Shown: positions 41,366 to 50,878, numbered from the stretch's first letter. The stretch is DNA of 64,000 nt from CAYNVQ01 sp964400735 (GCA_964400735.1 CAYNVQ010000002.1:186001-250000), one strand, 5' to 3'. Notes: a model not told the origin generated them from the letters alone. A program made the numbers and translations.

Positions 41366-42370
41366 ATGCGGGTTGCTGTAGATGCCATGGGAGGAGACTT
41401 TGGCCCCCCCGTCATGGTGGAAGGAGCCATCAAAGCAGCAAAGGAATACAAGATAGAGATTGCGCTGATAGGGGCGGAGGACCTGATCAAAAAAGAGGGG
41501 GGGAGTTCTCTTTCTGGAAATTCCAAAATCGAAATTATCAATGCGGCAGAAGCCATCGGGATGGGGGAAGGATTGTTATCCTTCCGAAGGAAAAAACGCT
41601 CTTCCATCAGAGTCGGTACCCAGTTGGTGAAGGATGGAAAAGCAGATGCTTTTGTCAGCACCGGGAACACGGCGGCCGTGGTTTATATCTCGAGAAAGGT
41701 GCTGGGTGCTCTTCAAGGAGTGGAAAAACCCGCCCTTTCTCTCCTGGTTCCTAGCTTGAAAGGATTGACGCTGTTGGTTGATGTCGGCGCGAATGTCAAT
41801 TGTCGACCCCACGATCTGCAACAGTTTGCTATCATGGGCCACATCTTCATGAAGAACGTTTATGGCGTCGAGAATCCTCGTATTGCTTTGATGAGCGTCG
41901 GGGAGGAGGAGACAAAGGGGAATGATTTGATCAAGGAGGTTTTTGAAAGGCTCCAAGCTTCTTCGCTAAATTTCATCGGCAATGTGGAAGGAAAAGATCT
42001 GTATGCCGGGAAAGCCGATGTGATCGTCAGCGATGGATTTACCGGAAATATTGCTTTAAAGGTGAGTGAAGGGGTCGTGGAGACGGTACTGAGTATGGCC
42101 CGGACCGAGGTTATGAGAAATTTTTTCTCCAAAATCGGATTTTTTTTGATGAAAAGGAATCTGAAAAAATTGTACAAACGCTTGCATTATTCTGAGTACG
42201 GAGGAGCACCCTTGTTGGGATTGAAGGGAGTTTGCGTCGTGGGGCACGGACGTTCGAATCCCGTCGCCGTTAAAAACGCTATAAGATTGGCCAAAGATTT
42301 TGTGACCAGCCAGGCTCTCGAAAAGATCCAGTATGAAATAATGCGCTTCTCTCAAGGGGCAGCCATCTAG
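41366..42370 (+). CDS. plsX: Phosphate acyltransferase
   Basis: The 334-residue enzyme makes acyl phosphate from acyl-ACP, the first step of phosphatidic acid synthesis by the PlsX/PlsY route. Motifs are RVAVDAMGGDFGP, VGTQLVKDGKADAFVSTGNT, LVDVGANVNCRPHDLQQFA, NIALMSVGEEETKGN (here PRIALMSVGEEE), FIGNVEGKDLY and VSDGFTGNIALK. GAGGGGGCA precedes its ATG. It is followed by fabG after 10 bases. In many bacteria FapR regulates this gene, but I see no operator or fapR here. Confidence 0.96.
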   Translation: MRVAVDAMGGDFGPPVMVEGAIKAAKEYKIEIALIGAEDLIKKEGGSSLSGNSKIEIINAAEAIGMGEGLLSFRRKKRSSIRVGTQLVKDGKADAFVSTGNTAAVVYISRKVLGALQGVEKPALSLLVPSLKGLTLLVDVGANVNCRPHDLQQFAIMGHIFMKNVYGVENPRIALMSVGEEETKGNDLIKEVFERLQASSLNFIGNVEGKDLYAGKADVIVSDGFTGNIALKVSEGVVETVLSMARTEVMRNFFSKIGFFLMKRNLKKLYKRLHYSEYGGAPLLGLKGVCVVGHGRSNPVAVKNAIRLAKDFVTSQALEKIQYEIMRFSQGAAI

Positions 42371-42380
42371 AGGTAAAGGA

Positions 42381-43121
42381 ATGGATTTGTCAGGGAAGAA
42401 TTCGATTGTAACAGGTGCATCACAGGGCATAGGAGAAGCGATTGCTCTGGATCTCGCTCAAACCGGCGCTAACGTGTTGCTGGTCGATATCCAGAGACAG
42501 AAACTGGAGGAAGTCGCTCGAAAGGTTAAAGAAAAGGGCGGGAACTCGTTTGTTTATGAGATTGATGTTTCCAACTCGGAACAGGTAACGGAGAGCGTGG
42601 AAGCTATGATACAGAACCATGGGGATATCCATCACCTGGTCAACAATGCAGGCATCACGCGGGATAATTTATTGATGCGCATGAAAGAAGAGGAATGGGA
42701 TTCGGTTTTAGCGGTCAACCTTAAAGGGGTTTTCAATTGCTCTAGAGCCCTTATCCGGCATATGATAAGGAATCGCTATGGTCGCATCGTGAACATTTCG
42801 TCAGTAGTGGGATTGATAGGCAATCCCGGTCAGACGAATTATTCGGCTTCCAAGGCCGGGGTTATCGGATTCACTAAGTCACTGGCCAGAGAGGTGGCTT
42901 CCCGAGGAATAACGGTCAATGCGGTCGCTCCGGGATTTATCGAGACGTCTATGACCATGAGTCTTCCTGAGACAACGAAAAAAGTGTTTCTTGATGCTAT
43001 CCCCCAAGGAAGGTTCGGGACTCCACTGGAAGTTGCCCACGTGGTGAGGTTTCTTCTTTCGGAGGCGGCGGCGTATATAACCGGGCAGGTTATCAACATA
43101 AACGGTGGAATGTATATGTAA
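42381..43121 (+). CDS. fabG: 3-oxoacyl-[ACP] reductase
   Basis: The 246-residue short-chain dehydrogenase reduces 3-ketoacyl-ACP with NADPH in fatty acid elongation. Visible are the nucleotide loop TGASQGIG (11-18), NNAG near residue 88, SSVVG (140-144, with the catalytic serine) and YSASK with Tyr154 and Lys158. The C-terminus GQVININGGMYM is typical. It lies between plsX and acpP in the fab operon, which supports the FabG assignment over other members of this large family. Confidence 0.93.
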   Translation: MDLSGKNSIVTGASQGIGEAIALDLAQTGANVLLVDIQRQKLEEVARKVKEKGGNSFVYEIDVSNSEQVTESVEAMIQNHGDIHHLVNNAGITRDNLLMRMKEEEWDSVLAVNLKGVFNCSRALIRHMIRNRYGRIVNISSVVGLIGNPGQTNYSASKAGVIGFTKSLAREVASRGITVNAVAPGFIETSMTMSLPETTKKVFLDAIPQGRFGTPLEVAHVVRFLLSEAAAYITGQVININGGMYM

Positions 43122-43163
43122 CCGTTTGAACCGTACAAAATTAACGAAAAAGAGGAGGCAAAG

Positions 43164-43412
43164 ATGGAAAGGGAAGAATTATTGAAAAAAATTAAGGGCA
43201 TCGTTTCAGACAAACTCAGTATTAGTGAAGATCAAGTTACCGAGGATGCCTCGTTCACCGAGGACTTAGGAGCTGATTCTTTGGATACGGTAGAGCTGGT
43301 TATGGCCTTAGAGGATGAGTTTGACATGGATATCCCGGATGAAGATGCAGAAAAGCTGGATACAGTCGGGAAAGCGATGGATTATGTGCTAAGTCACCTC
43401 TCCAAAAAATAA
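43164..43412 (+). CDS. acpP: Acyl carrier protein
   Basis: The 82-residue acidic helical protein has the phosphopantetheine site GADSLDTVELVMALEDEFD with Ser39, and normal surroundings. Its N-terminus (EELLKKIKGIVSDKLSISED) is typical. GAGGAGG precedes the ATG. It carries growing acyl chains for FabG and FabF, its direct neighbours. Confidence 0.97.
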   Translation: MEREELLKKIKGIVSDKLSISEDQVTEDASFTEDLGADSLDTVELVMALEDEFDMDIPDEDAEKLDTVGKAMDYVLSHLSKK

Positions 43413-43428
43413 GACTCAAAATCCTTCC

Positions 43429-44703
43429 ATGAAAAGTGCCTATCAATCCAGGAGGAATGTTCCATCAAGGCGGGTGGTCATTACGGGTATCGGGGTGGTT
43501 TCTCCTCTGGGAGTTGGGGTCGAGCGGAATTGGCAGGCCCTCCTTGGAGGGGAAAATGGGATTGGGCCCATCACGAAGTTTGACGCTTCTGCTTTTTCCA
43601 GCCGAATAGCGGGTGAAGTTAAGGATTTTAACCCCCTGGATTTTATCGAACAAAAAGAAGCGCGCAAAATGGACTCTTTTATCCAGTATGCGATCGCGGC
43701 TGCAGATCTGGCGGTGAAGGATGCGCGTATCAAGCGGGAGAGAATAGAGAGCGACATGACGGGTGTTTTCGTGGGCTCCGGAATCGGAGGCATCGGGGCG
43801 ATCGAAAATCAACACGAGGTCCTTCTGACCAAAGGTCCGAATCGTGTCTCTCCCTTTTTCCTGATCTCTTCTATCATCAATGAGGCCGCAGGCCAGATAT
43901 CCATACGGTTTAAGGCTAGAGGCCCGAATTCGGCCACAGCCACGGCCTGTGCGACCAGCACCCATGCTCTGGGGGATTCCTACCGACTGATTGCGCGGGG
44001 CGATGCCGACATCATGATTGCCGGAGGAGCCGAAGCTCCAATAACACCGCTAGGACTCGCTGGTTTTTGTGCTATGAGGGCCCTTTCGGTGAGAAACGAT
44101 CACCCGCATAAGGCTTCCCGGCCCTTTGACGCCCAAAGGGATGGATTCGTCATGGGCGAGGGAGCAGGAATTATTGTGCTTGAAGAGATAGGCTTTGCAT
44201 TGAGGAGGGGAGCCCGTATCTATGCAGAGATCGTCGGGTACGGAATGAGCGGAGATGCCTACCATGTCTCCGCACCCAGCACAGATGGAGAAGGAGCTTA
44301 CCAGTCCATGAAGAGAGCCTTGGATGATGGAGGCGTGGATCCTCAGCAGATTGATTACATCAATGCCCACGGTACATCCACCCCGTTCAATGACAAAATC
44401 GAAACGCTGGCCATCAAAAGGCTGTTCGGCGACCATTCCTGCAAAATCGGGGTGAGCTCCACGAAATCCATGACGGGTCATCTTCTGGGTGCGGCAGGTG
44501 GGTTCGAAGCGGGAGCCACGGCTCTTTGTTTGAAAGAACGAGTCATGCCGCCGACCACTAATTATGAAAATCCCGATCCGGAGTGTGACCTGGATTATGT
44601 TCCAAACAAATCCCGCCCAGCAGATGTTCATTTTGCCTTGAGCAATTCTTTCGGTTTCGGTGGGACGAACGGAACCTTGGTGTTTAAAAGGGTCGAAGAC
44701 TAA
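43429..44703 (+). CDS. fabF: 3-oxoacyl-[ACP] synthase II
   Basis: The 424-residue thiolase-fold condensing enzyme extends acyl-ACP with malonyl-ACP. It has the nucleophile ATACATSTHALG with Cys174 and the two histidine blocks NAHGTSTPFNDK and GHLLGAAG. The N-terminus is about ten residues longer than usual (MKSAYQSRRNVPSRR), but the next ATG-like start is not obvious, so I keep it. It ends the classical yceD-fab gene set; a 100-base gap separates it from etfB. Confidence 0.95.
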   Translation: MKSAYQSRRNVPSRRVVITGIGVVSPLGVGVERNWQALLGGENGIGPITKFDASAFSSRIAGEVKDFNPLDFIEQKEARKMDSFIQYAIAAADLAVKDARIKRERIESDMTGVFVGSGIGGIGAIENQHEVLLTKGPNRVSPFFLISSIINEAAGQISIRFKARGPNSATATACATSTHALGDSYRLIARGDADIMIAGGAEAPITPLGLAGFCAMRALSVRNDHPHKASRPFDAQRDGFVMGEGAGIIVLEEIGFALRRGARIYAEIVGYGMSGDAYHVSAPSTDGEGAYQSMKRALDDGGVDPQQIDYINAHGTSTPFNDKIETLAIKRLFGDHSCKIGVSSTKSMTGHLLGAAGGFEAGATALCLKERVMPPTTNYENPDPECDLDYVPNKSRPADVHFALSNSFGFGGTNGTLVFKRVED

Positions 44704-44804
44704 AAAGGAATTTTCGAGGCAAACACCAGTTAACTCGGATGGATTACGGTCGGACACCAAGGAAGGGATGAGAAAAGAAAATTGATCTTCGAGAGGAGGA
44801 AAGA

Positions 44805-45587
44805 TTGAATGTATATGTTTTTGTTAAACGGGTTCCTGACACGGAATCAAAGATAAAAATAAATCACGAAACAAACAGTGTGGTGGAGGAAGGGCTGAAC
44901 TTCGTATTGAGCCCTTACGACGAGTACGCAGTCGAGGAGGCCCTGCGGTTAAGAGAGGCAAAAGGAGGGAAGGTGACCGTCCTTTCAGTCGGTTCTGAAG
45001 CCACCCAAACCATTTTGAAAAAGTGTTTGGCCATGGGCGCCGATGAGGCGGCGTTGATCAAGGACGATTTGGGCGAGACCTATGACGGGCTAAGAACAGC
45101 CAAAATAATCGCTCAAGCCCTGAAAAAGAAATACACCGACTTTAGCCTTCTCCTTTTCGGGAAACAATCCGTAGGAGCGGATAACGCTCAGGTCCCCTCT
45201 ATGGTTGCAGCCCTCTTGGACTTGCCCCAGGTCAATGTGGTCACCAAGCTGGTTATCGAAGGCAATTCCGGCACGGCACACAGGGAGATCGAGGGGGGAT
45301 TGGAAAAGATCGAAATCCCGCTTCCGGCGGTCATCAGTGCCCAGAAGGGTTTGAACGAGCCTCGCTATGAAACCCTGAAAGGCATCATGGCGGCCAAGAG
45401 AAAGGAAATTCCGGTTGTTTCTCTTGAAGAATTGGACCTTCTGCCTCAAGAGCTGACAATGCAGTTGGAGTTGACCGGGATGGAGAGCCCGGCCACCAGA
45501 GAAACAGGGAAGATCATCGAGGATGAACCCCAAATAGCGGCGAAGAAGCTGGCAGAATGGTTGCACCAGGAAGCCAAGGTGATTTGA
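44805..45587 (+). CDS. etfB: Electron transfer flavoprotein beta subunit
   Basis: The 260-residue protein starts NVYVFVKRVPDTESKIKI and has LSPYDEYAVEEALRLREAKG and KQSVGADNAQVPSMVAALLD, the pattern of EtfB. With EtfA it binds FAD and AMP (or two FAD in bifurcating types) and passes electrons between dehydrogenases and the quinone or ferredoxin pool. The start is a TTG at 44805 with GGAGG five bases upstream, because the family N-terminus begins there. It lies 101 bases after fabF, and etfA follows after 13 bases. Confidence 0.94.
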   Translation: MNVYVFVKRVPDTESKIKINHETNSVVEEGLNFVLSPYDEYAVEEALRLREAKGGKVTVLSVGSEATQTILKKCLAMGADEAALIKDDLGETYDGLRTAKIIAQALKKKYTDFSLLLFGKQSVGADNAQVPSMVAALLDLPQVNVVTKLVIEGNSGTAHREIEGGLEKIEIPLPAVISAQKGLNEPRYETLKGIMAAKRKEIPVVSLEELDLLPQELTMQLELTGMESPATRETGKIIEDEPQIAAKKLAEWLHQEAKVI

Positions 45588-45600
45588 GAGGAGGCCAGCA

Positions 45601-46578
45601 ATGATGCTTGTATACATGGAAATTAGAGACGGTAAGATAAAAAAATCTTCGTTTGAAGTTCTCTCCGAGGCGAAAAGGAAGGGAGATGAACTGGGCATCG
45701 AAGTATCCGCTGTTCTTGTAGGAGGAAGTGTGGAAGGATTGGCTTCGGAGCCTTTTCGTTATGGAGCGGCTAAAGTATTCGTTCTCGAAAATTCGCTTCT
45801 CAGCCGATATTCTCCTTCCGGCTACACCCAGGCGATGTATACCCTTGTTGAGGGAATGAAACCGGAAGCCATCTTTTTTGCCGCCACTTCTATGGGGAAA
45901 GATTTGGCTCCCCGGTTGGCGGCTAAACTGGGAGTGAGTCTAGCATCGGATTGTACGGGGGTAACCGTCAAGGATGGCCGGTTGGAAGTGGTTCGGCCGG
46001 TATTCGCCGGAAAGGCCTTTGCCCGGTTCATGTTCAAATCTTCGCCCCAGATGGTTTCGCTGAGGCCCAACGTTTTTCCCTTGATCGCCCCTCTCGATGG
46101 CCCGGGAGAAACTACAAAAAAGGAAGTGATCATTTCTGAGGATGGAGTGAAGGACAGAGTTGTGGAAGTGGTCAGGGCGGAAGGGGCCGACCTGGATGTG
46201 ACCGAAGCCGATATCGTGATCTCAGGCGGAAGAGGAATGAAGGGGCCGGAGAACTTTGCCTTGTTGCGGGAGCTGACATCTATCCTCCCTCATTCGGCAA
46301 TGGGAGCTTCGCGTTCTGCCGTCGATGCCGAATGGATCGATCATCAACATCAGGTAGGACAAACCGGGAAGACGGTTTCCCCTAATCTGTACTTGGCTTT
46401 CGGCATTTCGGGCGCCATCCAGCATCTGGCGGGAATGTCCTCCTCCAAATACATCGTGGCCGTGAACAAAGACCCGGAAGCCCCCATTTTCAAGGTGGCG
46501 GATTTCGGTATCGTCGGGGACCTTTTCCAGGTCATCCCTCCTCTCAAAGAGGAATTGAAAAAGCTCCTTTCCGAATAA
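45601..46578 (+). CDS. etfA: Electron transfer flavoprotein alpha subunit
   Basis: The 325-residue protein has an N-terminal EtfA domain and the C-terminal FAD-binding domain with ISGGRGMKGPENFALLREL, MGASRSAVDAEWIDHQHQVG and VSPNLYLAFGISGAIQHLAG, then INKDPEAPIF-type sequence (VNKDPEAPIF) and the C-terminal FGIVGDLFQVIPPL. It pairs with etfB. No acyl-CoA dehydrogenase or partner dehydrogenase is in the window, so the electron donor is unknown. It converges with the M3 peptidase gene, 31 bases away. Confidence 0.95.
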   Translation: MMLVYMEIRDGKIKKSSFEVLSEAKRKGDELGIEVSAVLVGGSVEGLASEPFRYGAAKVFVLENSLLSRYSPSGYTQAMYTLVEGMKPEAIFFAATSMGKDLAPRLAAKLGVSLASDCTGVTVKDGRLEVVRPVFAGKAFARFMFKSSPQMVSLRPNVFPLIAPLDGPGETTKKEVIISEDGVKDRVVEVVRAEGADLDVTEADIVISGGRGMKGPENFALLRELTSILPHSAMGASRSAVDAEWIDHQHQVGQTGKTVSPNLYLAFGISGAIQHLAGMSSSKYIVAVNKDPEAPIFKVADFGIVGDLFQVIPPLKEELKKLLSE

Positions 46579-46609
46579 CGGATCGAGTGCCTGTTGGCGC
46601 TCCGTTCAT

Positions 46610-48739
46610 CTACTGGAGTCCCTCGCGCTTCAAGAAAGGATCGATTTTGGGCTCAGACCCTCTGAAGCGCACGTAGAGGGTCATCGGGTCTTCCGTTCCT
46701 CCCCGCTCCAGGATGTTTTCTCTGAAGGATCGGGCCGTTTTTTGGTCGAACAGACTGGTCTCCTTGAAGGCCTCAAAGGCGTCTGCATCGAGAACCTCAG
46801 ACCACACATAACTATAATATCCTGCTGAATACCCTCCAGCGAAGATATGCTGGAAATAGGGGCTTCTCCATCTAGGGATGATTTCAGGAATTAGCCCGAT
46901 CCTTTCCATCGAAGCGCTCTCGAACTCCGCACAATCCCGCTCTACAGCTTCGGTCAGAGTGTGCCAGTCCATATCCAAGAAACAGGAGGCAAGGTATTCC
47001 ACGTTAGCAAAACCCTGGTTGAAGGTGCCGGATTTTTTTATCTTTTCGATGAGCTCGTCGGGGATGGGTTCGTCAGTCTCATAATGACGGGCATAGGTTT
47101 TGATGACTTCAGGATCAGAAGCCCAGTTTTCCATGATTTGAGAGGGGAGCTCCACGAAGTCCGTGGCCACATCCGTTCCGGAGAGGCTTTCATAGGTGCA
47201 TTCGGAAAGAAGGCCATGCAGGGCGTGGCCGAATTCGTGGAAAAGGGTCAAGACATCATCGAAACTCAAGAGGGCTGGCGTATCGCCCGTGGGCTTGGTG
47301 AAGTTCCCCACATTGACGATCACGGGACGTATGTTATTGTCGTTTTCTCGATGCTGTTTTCTGTAGGGGCTCATCCAGGCGCCGCCCTGCTTGCTGGCAC
47401 GAGGAAAATAATCCACATATAGAATGCCTATATGGGAGCCGTCGGCATCTCGGACTTCCAGCACTTTGACATCTTCGTTGTAAACAGGCATATTATCGAG
47501 CTCACGGAAGGTGATCCCATAGAGTTTATGGGCCACATCCAGGGCGCCCTGGCGGACATTTTCCAGCTTGAAATAGGGCCTTAAAGCGCTTTCTTCCAGG
47601 TCATATTTGGCCTTTTTGACTTTTTCCGCATAGTACCACCAATCCCATGGCTGGAGTTCGAAGTCTTTGCCTTCTTTCTCGATCATGTCCTGAAATTCTC
47701 GGGCTTCCTGTTTGGCCTTGGCCAGGGCCGGCTTCCAAACCTGATGGAGGAGGGAGTAGACATTCTCGGGATTCCGGGCCATGTATTCCTCCAGGACATA
47801 ATCGGCATGGGTTTTGTAACCCAGGAGCTGGGCTCTTTCCGCACGTAGGGCAGCTATCTTGGAGGCGATGGCCTTATTGTCGAACTCATTGTCGTTATTT
47901 CCTAAATTGGCGAAGGCCTTGAAAACCTTTTCCCTGAGCTCTCGTTTCTCGGAATACTGGAGAAAAGGAATGAAACTGGGTTTGTGAAGGGTGATCACCC
48001 ATTTTCCCTCCTGGCCTTTTTCCTGGGCGGCCTCGGAAGCCGCCGTGATCACGGACTGGGGGAGCCCGGCCAGGTCTTCTTGGTTTTCGATGACCATCTC
48101 AAAAGCATTGGTCTCGTCTAGGACGTTTTTAGCGAATTTTACCGAAAGCACAGAGAGCTCTTCGTTTATCTCTCGGAATCTAGCTTTTTCCTCCTCGTTC
48201 AGGTTGGCCCCTCCTCTGACAAATCCTTTATAGGTTTTTTCCAGAAGCATTTTTTGTTCCGGATTGAGCTCAAGAGAGTCCTTCTGTTCGTAGACGGCTT
48301 TGGTCCTCTGGAACAGGCCTTCATTGAGGTTGATGTCATCGTTATGCTTGGATAACAGCGGGGCGACCTCTTGCTCGATTTTTTGCAGCTCCGCGTCGGT
48401 ATTGGCGCTGGCCATGTTTCCGAATACCCTGTCCACTCTTGTCAAAAAAACCCCGCTCCGGTCCAGCGCTTCGACGGTGTTCTCGAAGGAAGGAGGCTCA
48501 CTGTTGGAAACGATGGCATCGATTTCCTGATTGTGCCGCTTCATCCCTTCTTCAAAGGCCGGCATGTAATGTTCTTCCTTTATCCGGTCAAAAGGAGGAA
48601 CTCCGAAAGGGGTATCCCATTCCTCGAAGAACGGATTGACCTGTGCGGTCTGTGCCGCCTGTTCCTGGGATTTTTGAGAGCATGATATGAAAATCAGGCC
48701 CAAACAGATCAAAATGAGAGCAATTCTTTTCATTTTCAT
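46610..48739 (-). CDS. dcp: M3-family metallopeptidase (oligopeptidase/dipeptidyl carboxypeptidase), lipoprotein
   Basis: The 709-residue protein has a lipoprotein leader ending FISC near residue 20 and the M3 catalytic block LTLFHEFGHALHGLLSEC with HEFGH at 501-505; the following VELPSQIMENWA supplies the third zinc ligand. Overall phrases (EHYMPAFEEGMKRHNQEID at the start and GYYSYVWSEVLDADAFEAF at the end) fit the Dcp/OpdA group, which removes dipeptides or cuts short peptides. The leader is unlike the cytoplasmic Dcp of Escherichia coli and suggests action in the periplasm. It is a single minus-strand gene. Confidence 0.9.
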   Translation of the reverse strand: MKMKRIALILICLGLIFISCSQKSQEQAAQTAQVNPFFEEWDTPFGVPPFDRIKEEHYMPAFEEGMKRHNQEIDAIVSNSEPPSFENTVEALDRSGVFLTRVDRVFGNMASANTDAELQKIEQEVAPLLSKHNDDINLNEGLFQRTKAVYEQKDSLELNPEQKMLLEKTYKGFVRGGANLNEEEKARFREINEELSVLSVKFAKNVLDETNAFEMVIENQEDLAGLPQSVITAASEAAQEKGQEGKWVITLHKPSFIPFLQYSEKRELREKVFKAFANLGNNDNEFDNKAIASKIAALRAERAQLLGYKTHADYVLEEYMARNPENVYSLLHQVWKPALAKAKQEAREFQDMIEKEGKDFELQPWDWWYYAEKVKKAKYDLEESALRPYFKLENVRQGALDVAHKLYGITFRELDNMPVYNEDVKVLEVRDADGSHIGILYVDYFPRASKQGGAWMSPYRKQHRENDNNIRPVIVNVGNFTKPTGDTPALLSFDDVLTLFHEFGHALHGLLSECTYESLSGTDVATDFVELPSQIMENWASDPEVIKTYARHYETDEPIPDELIEKIKKSGTFNQGFANVEYLASCFLDMDWHTLTEAVERDCAEFESASMERIGLIPEIIPRWRSPYFQHIFAGGYSAGYYSYVWSEVLDADAFEAFKETSLFDQKTARSFRENILERGGTEDPMTLYVRFRGSEPKIDPFLKREGLQ

Positions 48740-48973
48740 TCGATTCTCCTTCGATTTTAGAGTCCGATGGTTTCCTGAAGTTTAAAGGCATACATACCAT
48801 AACCCGAATTGTCCCGTCAATTGCGAAAAAATCAAAAACGCATCATCGTTTCCCGCTGGGTCTCATCCTTTTGTCCTCCGGGTTGTTCGGCAGCAATTCA
48901 TATTGGATTCTGAGGGGATTTTCCCGGAGAGGAGGTTTTCTTTCGGCGAATTTGGCTTGAATAGACTGCCGAC

Positions 48974-50659
48974 TCATTTTTTGAAAAAGCGGATGTTCCG
49001 CACTCGCCCAGCGTTCATGGTGAAGGATGCGACTTCATTCATTTCGTTGCGAAAGAAGTTGAGGCCGATAGATGAGACCTGGAATCTATCCTTGAATATC
49101 TGGACAAAAGGCAGTCTTGGATATTCCTTATAAAGGTTTTCATGACGGATGAAGAGCCTTCCGTTCTTCAGGAATATTTCATAGTCGACCTGGAGCTCTG
49201 GGCTGGAGTATTGACCTTCGTATTCCTTGAGTTCGGACAAAGGTAGTTTTTCTGGGTGAATGGCCTCAAAGATCAGGGGGTCTTCTCCTTCTCTGTTCAC
49301 CCGCATCTGAGCCGGTTTTCCTTCAGGCGTTTTTTCAAATTCAAGCGATAAGTCTACTCCGCTGTTTTCCGCGCGAAAGAGGGTCTGGCTGAGGGGCTTG
49401 AGGCGAAAGAGATAAGAAAAAGTATCGACCACAAGGGCTCCTTCCCGATAAGATACTCTCCAGACTCGCTCTTCTTCGTGATTGTAGTAGAGCCCTTCTT
49501 TTTCTTTGAGCTGCGCCTCTGGAAGCTCGACGGAATCGAGTTCTTTATCGGCAGATGTCGGCGTTTCCGATAGGAAGTCCGCCAGATAAATATCTGCCAC
49601 TTGCCTGGCGAGTCGGCTGGGATTGATAGCCGATAGATTGGCCAGGATAATAACCGAGAAGCGCTGTTCGGGAAAACGGATCATCTCGGCCCTGAAACCC
49701 ACAAAGGCTCCGCCATGGCTGATCATTTTCAGCCCCCGGTAATCGCTCACGGTTAAGCCAAGGGCATAATCCAGTTTTTCCCCGTTGTTCAGAGTCCCAG
49801 GAGTGGTCATGCGGTCTATCAATTCCTGCCGGGCTTTTCCCAATTGGTTGTGGTAAAAGTTCTGGTCCCAGGCTAGAAGGTCGTCTATGCAGGTAAAGAT
49901 ACCTCCGTCCCCGATCATATCCAGAGCGGTCATGCTGATGCTGAATCCCCCGCCTGCTTTCGGAGAATATCCTGAGGCACGGTTTTTAACAACCATGGTG
50001 TGATCATCGTGAAAATGGGTCTGGTTCATCCCCAAGGGAGCGAAGATCTTCTCTTGGGCGTAAACGCGCATGGATTTCCCGGAAGCTCTTTTCACGATAA
50101 GGGAGAGAAGGAAGTATCCCGAATTGCTGTAGAGATGTTCTTTGCCGGGTTCGAAATTCAATTCTTTCTGTCTTGCCAAAAGATCGATGACCTCCCCATC
50201 CACCCAAAAGTCGTCATCTCGTTCTCCCGCTAGACTCATGAGTGTCAGGTAATCCCTTATACCGCTGGTGTGATGAAGGAGATGGCGGATGGTTATGGGG
50301 GATTCATATTCCGGCATTTCGGGCAGATATTTCCGGATGTCGTCATCTAGGGAAAGCTTGCCTTCTTCTTCGAGAAGAACCAGACACATGGCCGTAAACT
50401 GCTTGGAGGTCGATCCGATACGGAAGATAGACTCTGAAGTGATGGGGAGGCTATATTCGAGGTTGGCCATGCCGTATCCTCGTTTGTAAATGAACTGCCC
50501 GTCTTCGATGACTCCCAAGGCACATCCAGGGGAATCGGGCTTATCCCAAGGCGCAAAAAGCCTGTCCACTTGCTGAGTCAAAGAATCTGCCGCCAGAATG
50601 GGGGCAATAACCCAAAAAGCGAGAGCAACAAGCAAGAATTTTCGGGAGATAGATCTCAT
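48974..50659 (-). CDS. Exported serine hydrolase of the beta-lactamase/class C PBP fold
   Basis: The 561-residue protein has a signal peptide (FLLVALAFWVIAPILAA) and a beta-lactamase-family domain (residues about 30-370) with STSK at 83-86, YSN at 177-179 and a later HGG (SHGGAFVGFRAEM). A C-terminal beta-rich domain (about 400-560) resembles the DUF3471-type extension of peptide-degrading members. Such proteins act as D-aminopeptidases, esterases or peptidases and seldom as true beta-lactamases. The gene is single, on the same strand as the M3 gene but 234 bases from it. Confidence 0.88.
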   Translation of the reverse strand: MRSISRKFLLVALAFWVIAPILAADSLTQQVDRLFAPWDKPDSPGCALGVIEDGQFIYKRGYGMANLEYSLPITSESIFRIGSTSKQFTAMCLVLLEEEGKLSLDDDIRKYLPEMPEYESPITIRHLLHHTSGIRDYLTLMSLAGERDDDFWVDGEVIDLLARQKELNFEPGKEHLYSNSGYFLLSLIVKRASGKSMRVYAQEKIFAPLGMNQTHFHDDHTMVVKNRASGYSPKAGGGFSISMTALDMIGDGGIFTCIDDLLAWDQNFYHNQLGKARQELIDRMTTPGTLNNGEKLDYALGLTVSDYRGLKMISHGGAFVGFRAEMIRFPEQRFSVIILANLSAINPSRLARQVADIYLADFLSETPTSADKELDSVELPEAQLKEKEGLYYNHEEERVWRVSYREGALVVDTFSYLFRLKPLSQTLFRAENSGVDLSLEFEKTPEGKPAQMRVNREGEDPLIFEAIHPEKLPLSELKEYEGQYSSPELQVDYEIFLKNGRLFIRHENLYKEYPRLPFVQIFKDRFQVSSIGLNFFRNEMNEVASFTMNAGRVRNIRFFKK

Positions 50660-50739
50660 AGGACCTCCTCATTTAGAAAGAAAAAATCTTATCTCATAAT
50701 CCCCGATATGGTCAATAGAATTTCCCTGGCTCGTACTTC

Positions 50740-50823
50740 TCTTCGAGGAGCCATGCCCGCCCGCTTCCGGATGGCTTCCTCTTCAGCTTCCCTGACAGTT
50801 GCTTTATCTTGAAAATGATTACG
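50740..50823. repeat. Relative of the 40.4-kb MITE-like repeat
   Basis: The run CCGGATGGCTTCCTCTTCAG followed by CTTCCCTGACAGTTG is identical over about 30 bases to the right part of the element at 40366-40590 and begins with CTCTTCGAGGA, which recurs at about 56250. The flanks differ, and no direct repeat was found. Confidence 0.5.
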
Positions 50824-50845
50824 CTGGTGCATAATCCAGGTTTAC
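50824..50845 (-). repeat. Partial copy of the CTGGATTATTC repeat
   Basis: The minus strand contains AACCTGGATTATGCACCAG, matching the apbE and polA copies over its first half, directly beside the MITE-like repeat. Confidence 0.4.
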
Positions 50846-50870
50846 TTATGCTTTGGGGTTGGAGTATACT
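50842..50870 (+). promoter_or_regulatory. Putative promoter for the UroD-like gene
   Basis: TTACTT (50842-50847) and TATACT (50865-50870) are 17 bases apart. The predicted start (about 50877) nearly coincides with the ATG at 50879, and no ribosome site intervenes. Confidence 0.35.
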
Positions 50871-50878
50871 TCCCAAAA

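Noticed and set aside
42246..42264. TTCGAATCCCG, a tRNA T-arm-like sequence
   Set aside because: It lies inside plsX in a conserved coding segment (GRSNPVAV) and has no matching cloverleaf around it.
46586..46603. Hairpin GAGTGCC/GGCGCTC after etfA as a terminator
   Set aside because: The stem is real, but no T-run follows, so intrinsic termination is not supported.
50689..50832. Minus-strand frame of 47 codons upstream of the serine hydrolase
   Set aside because: It consists mostly of repeat sequence, and no ribosome site precedes the ATG.
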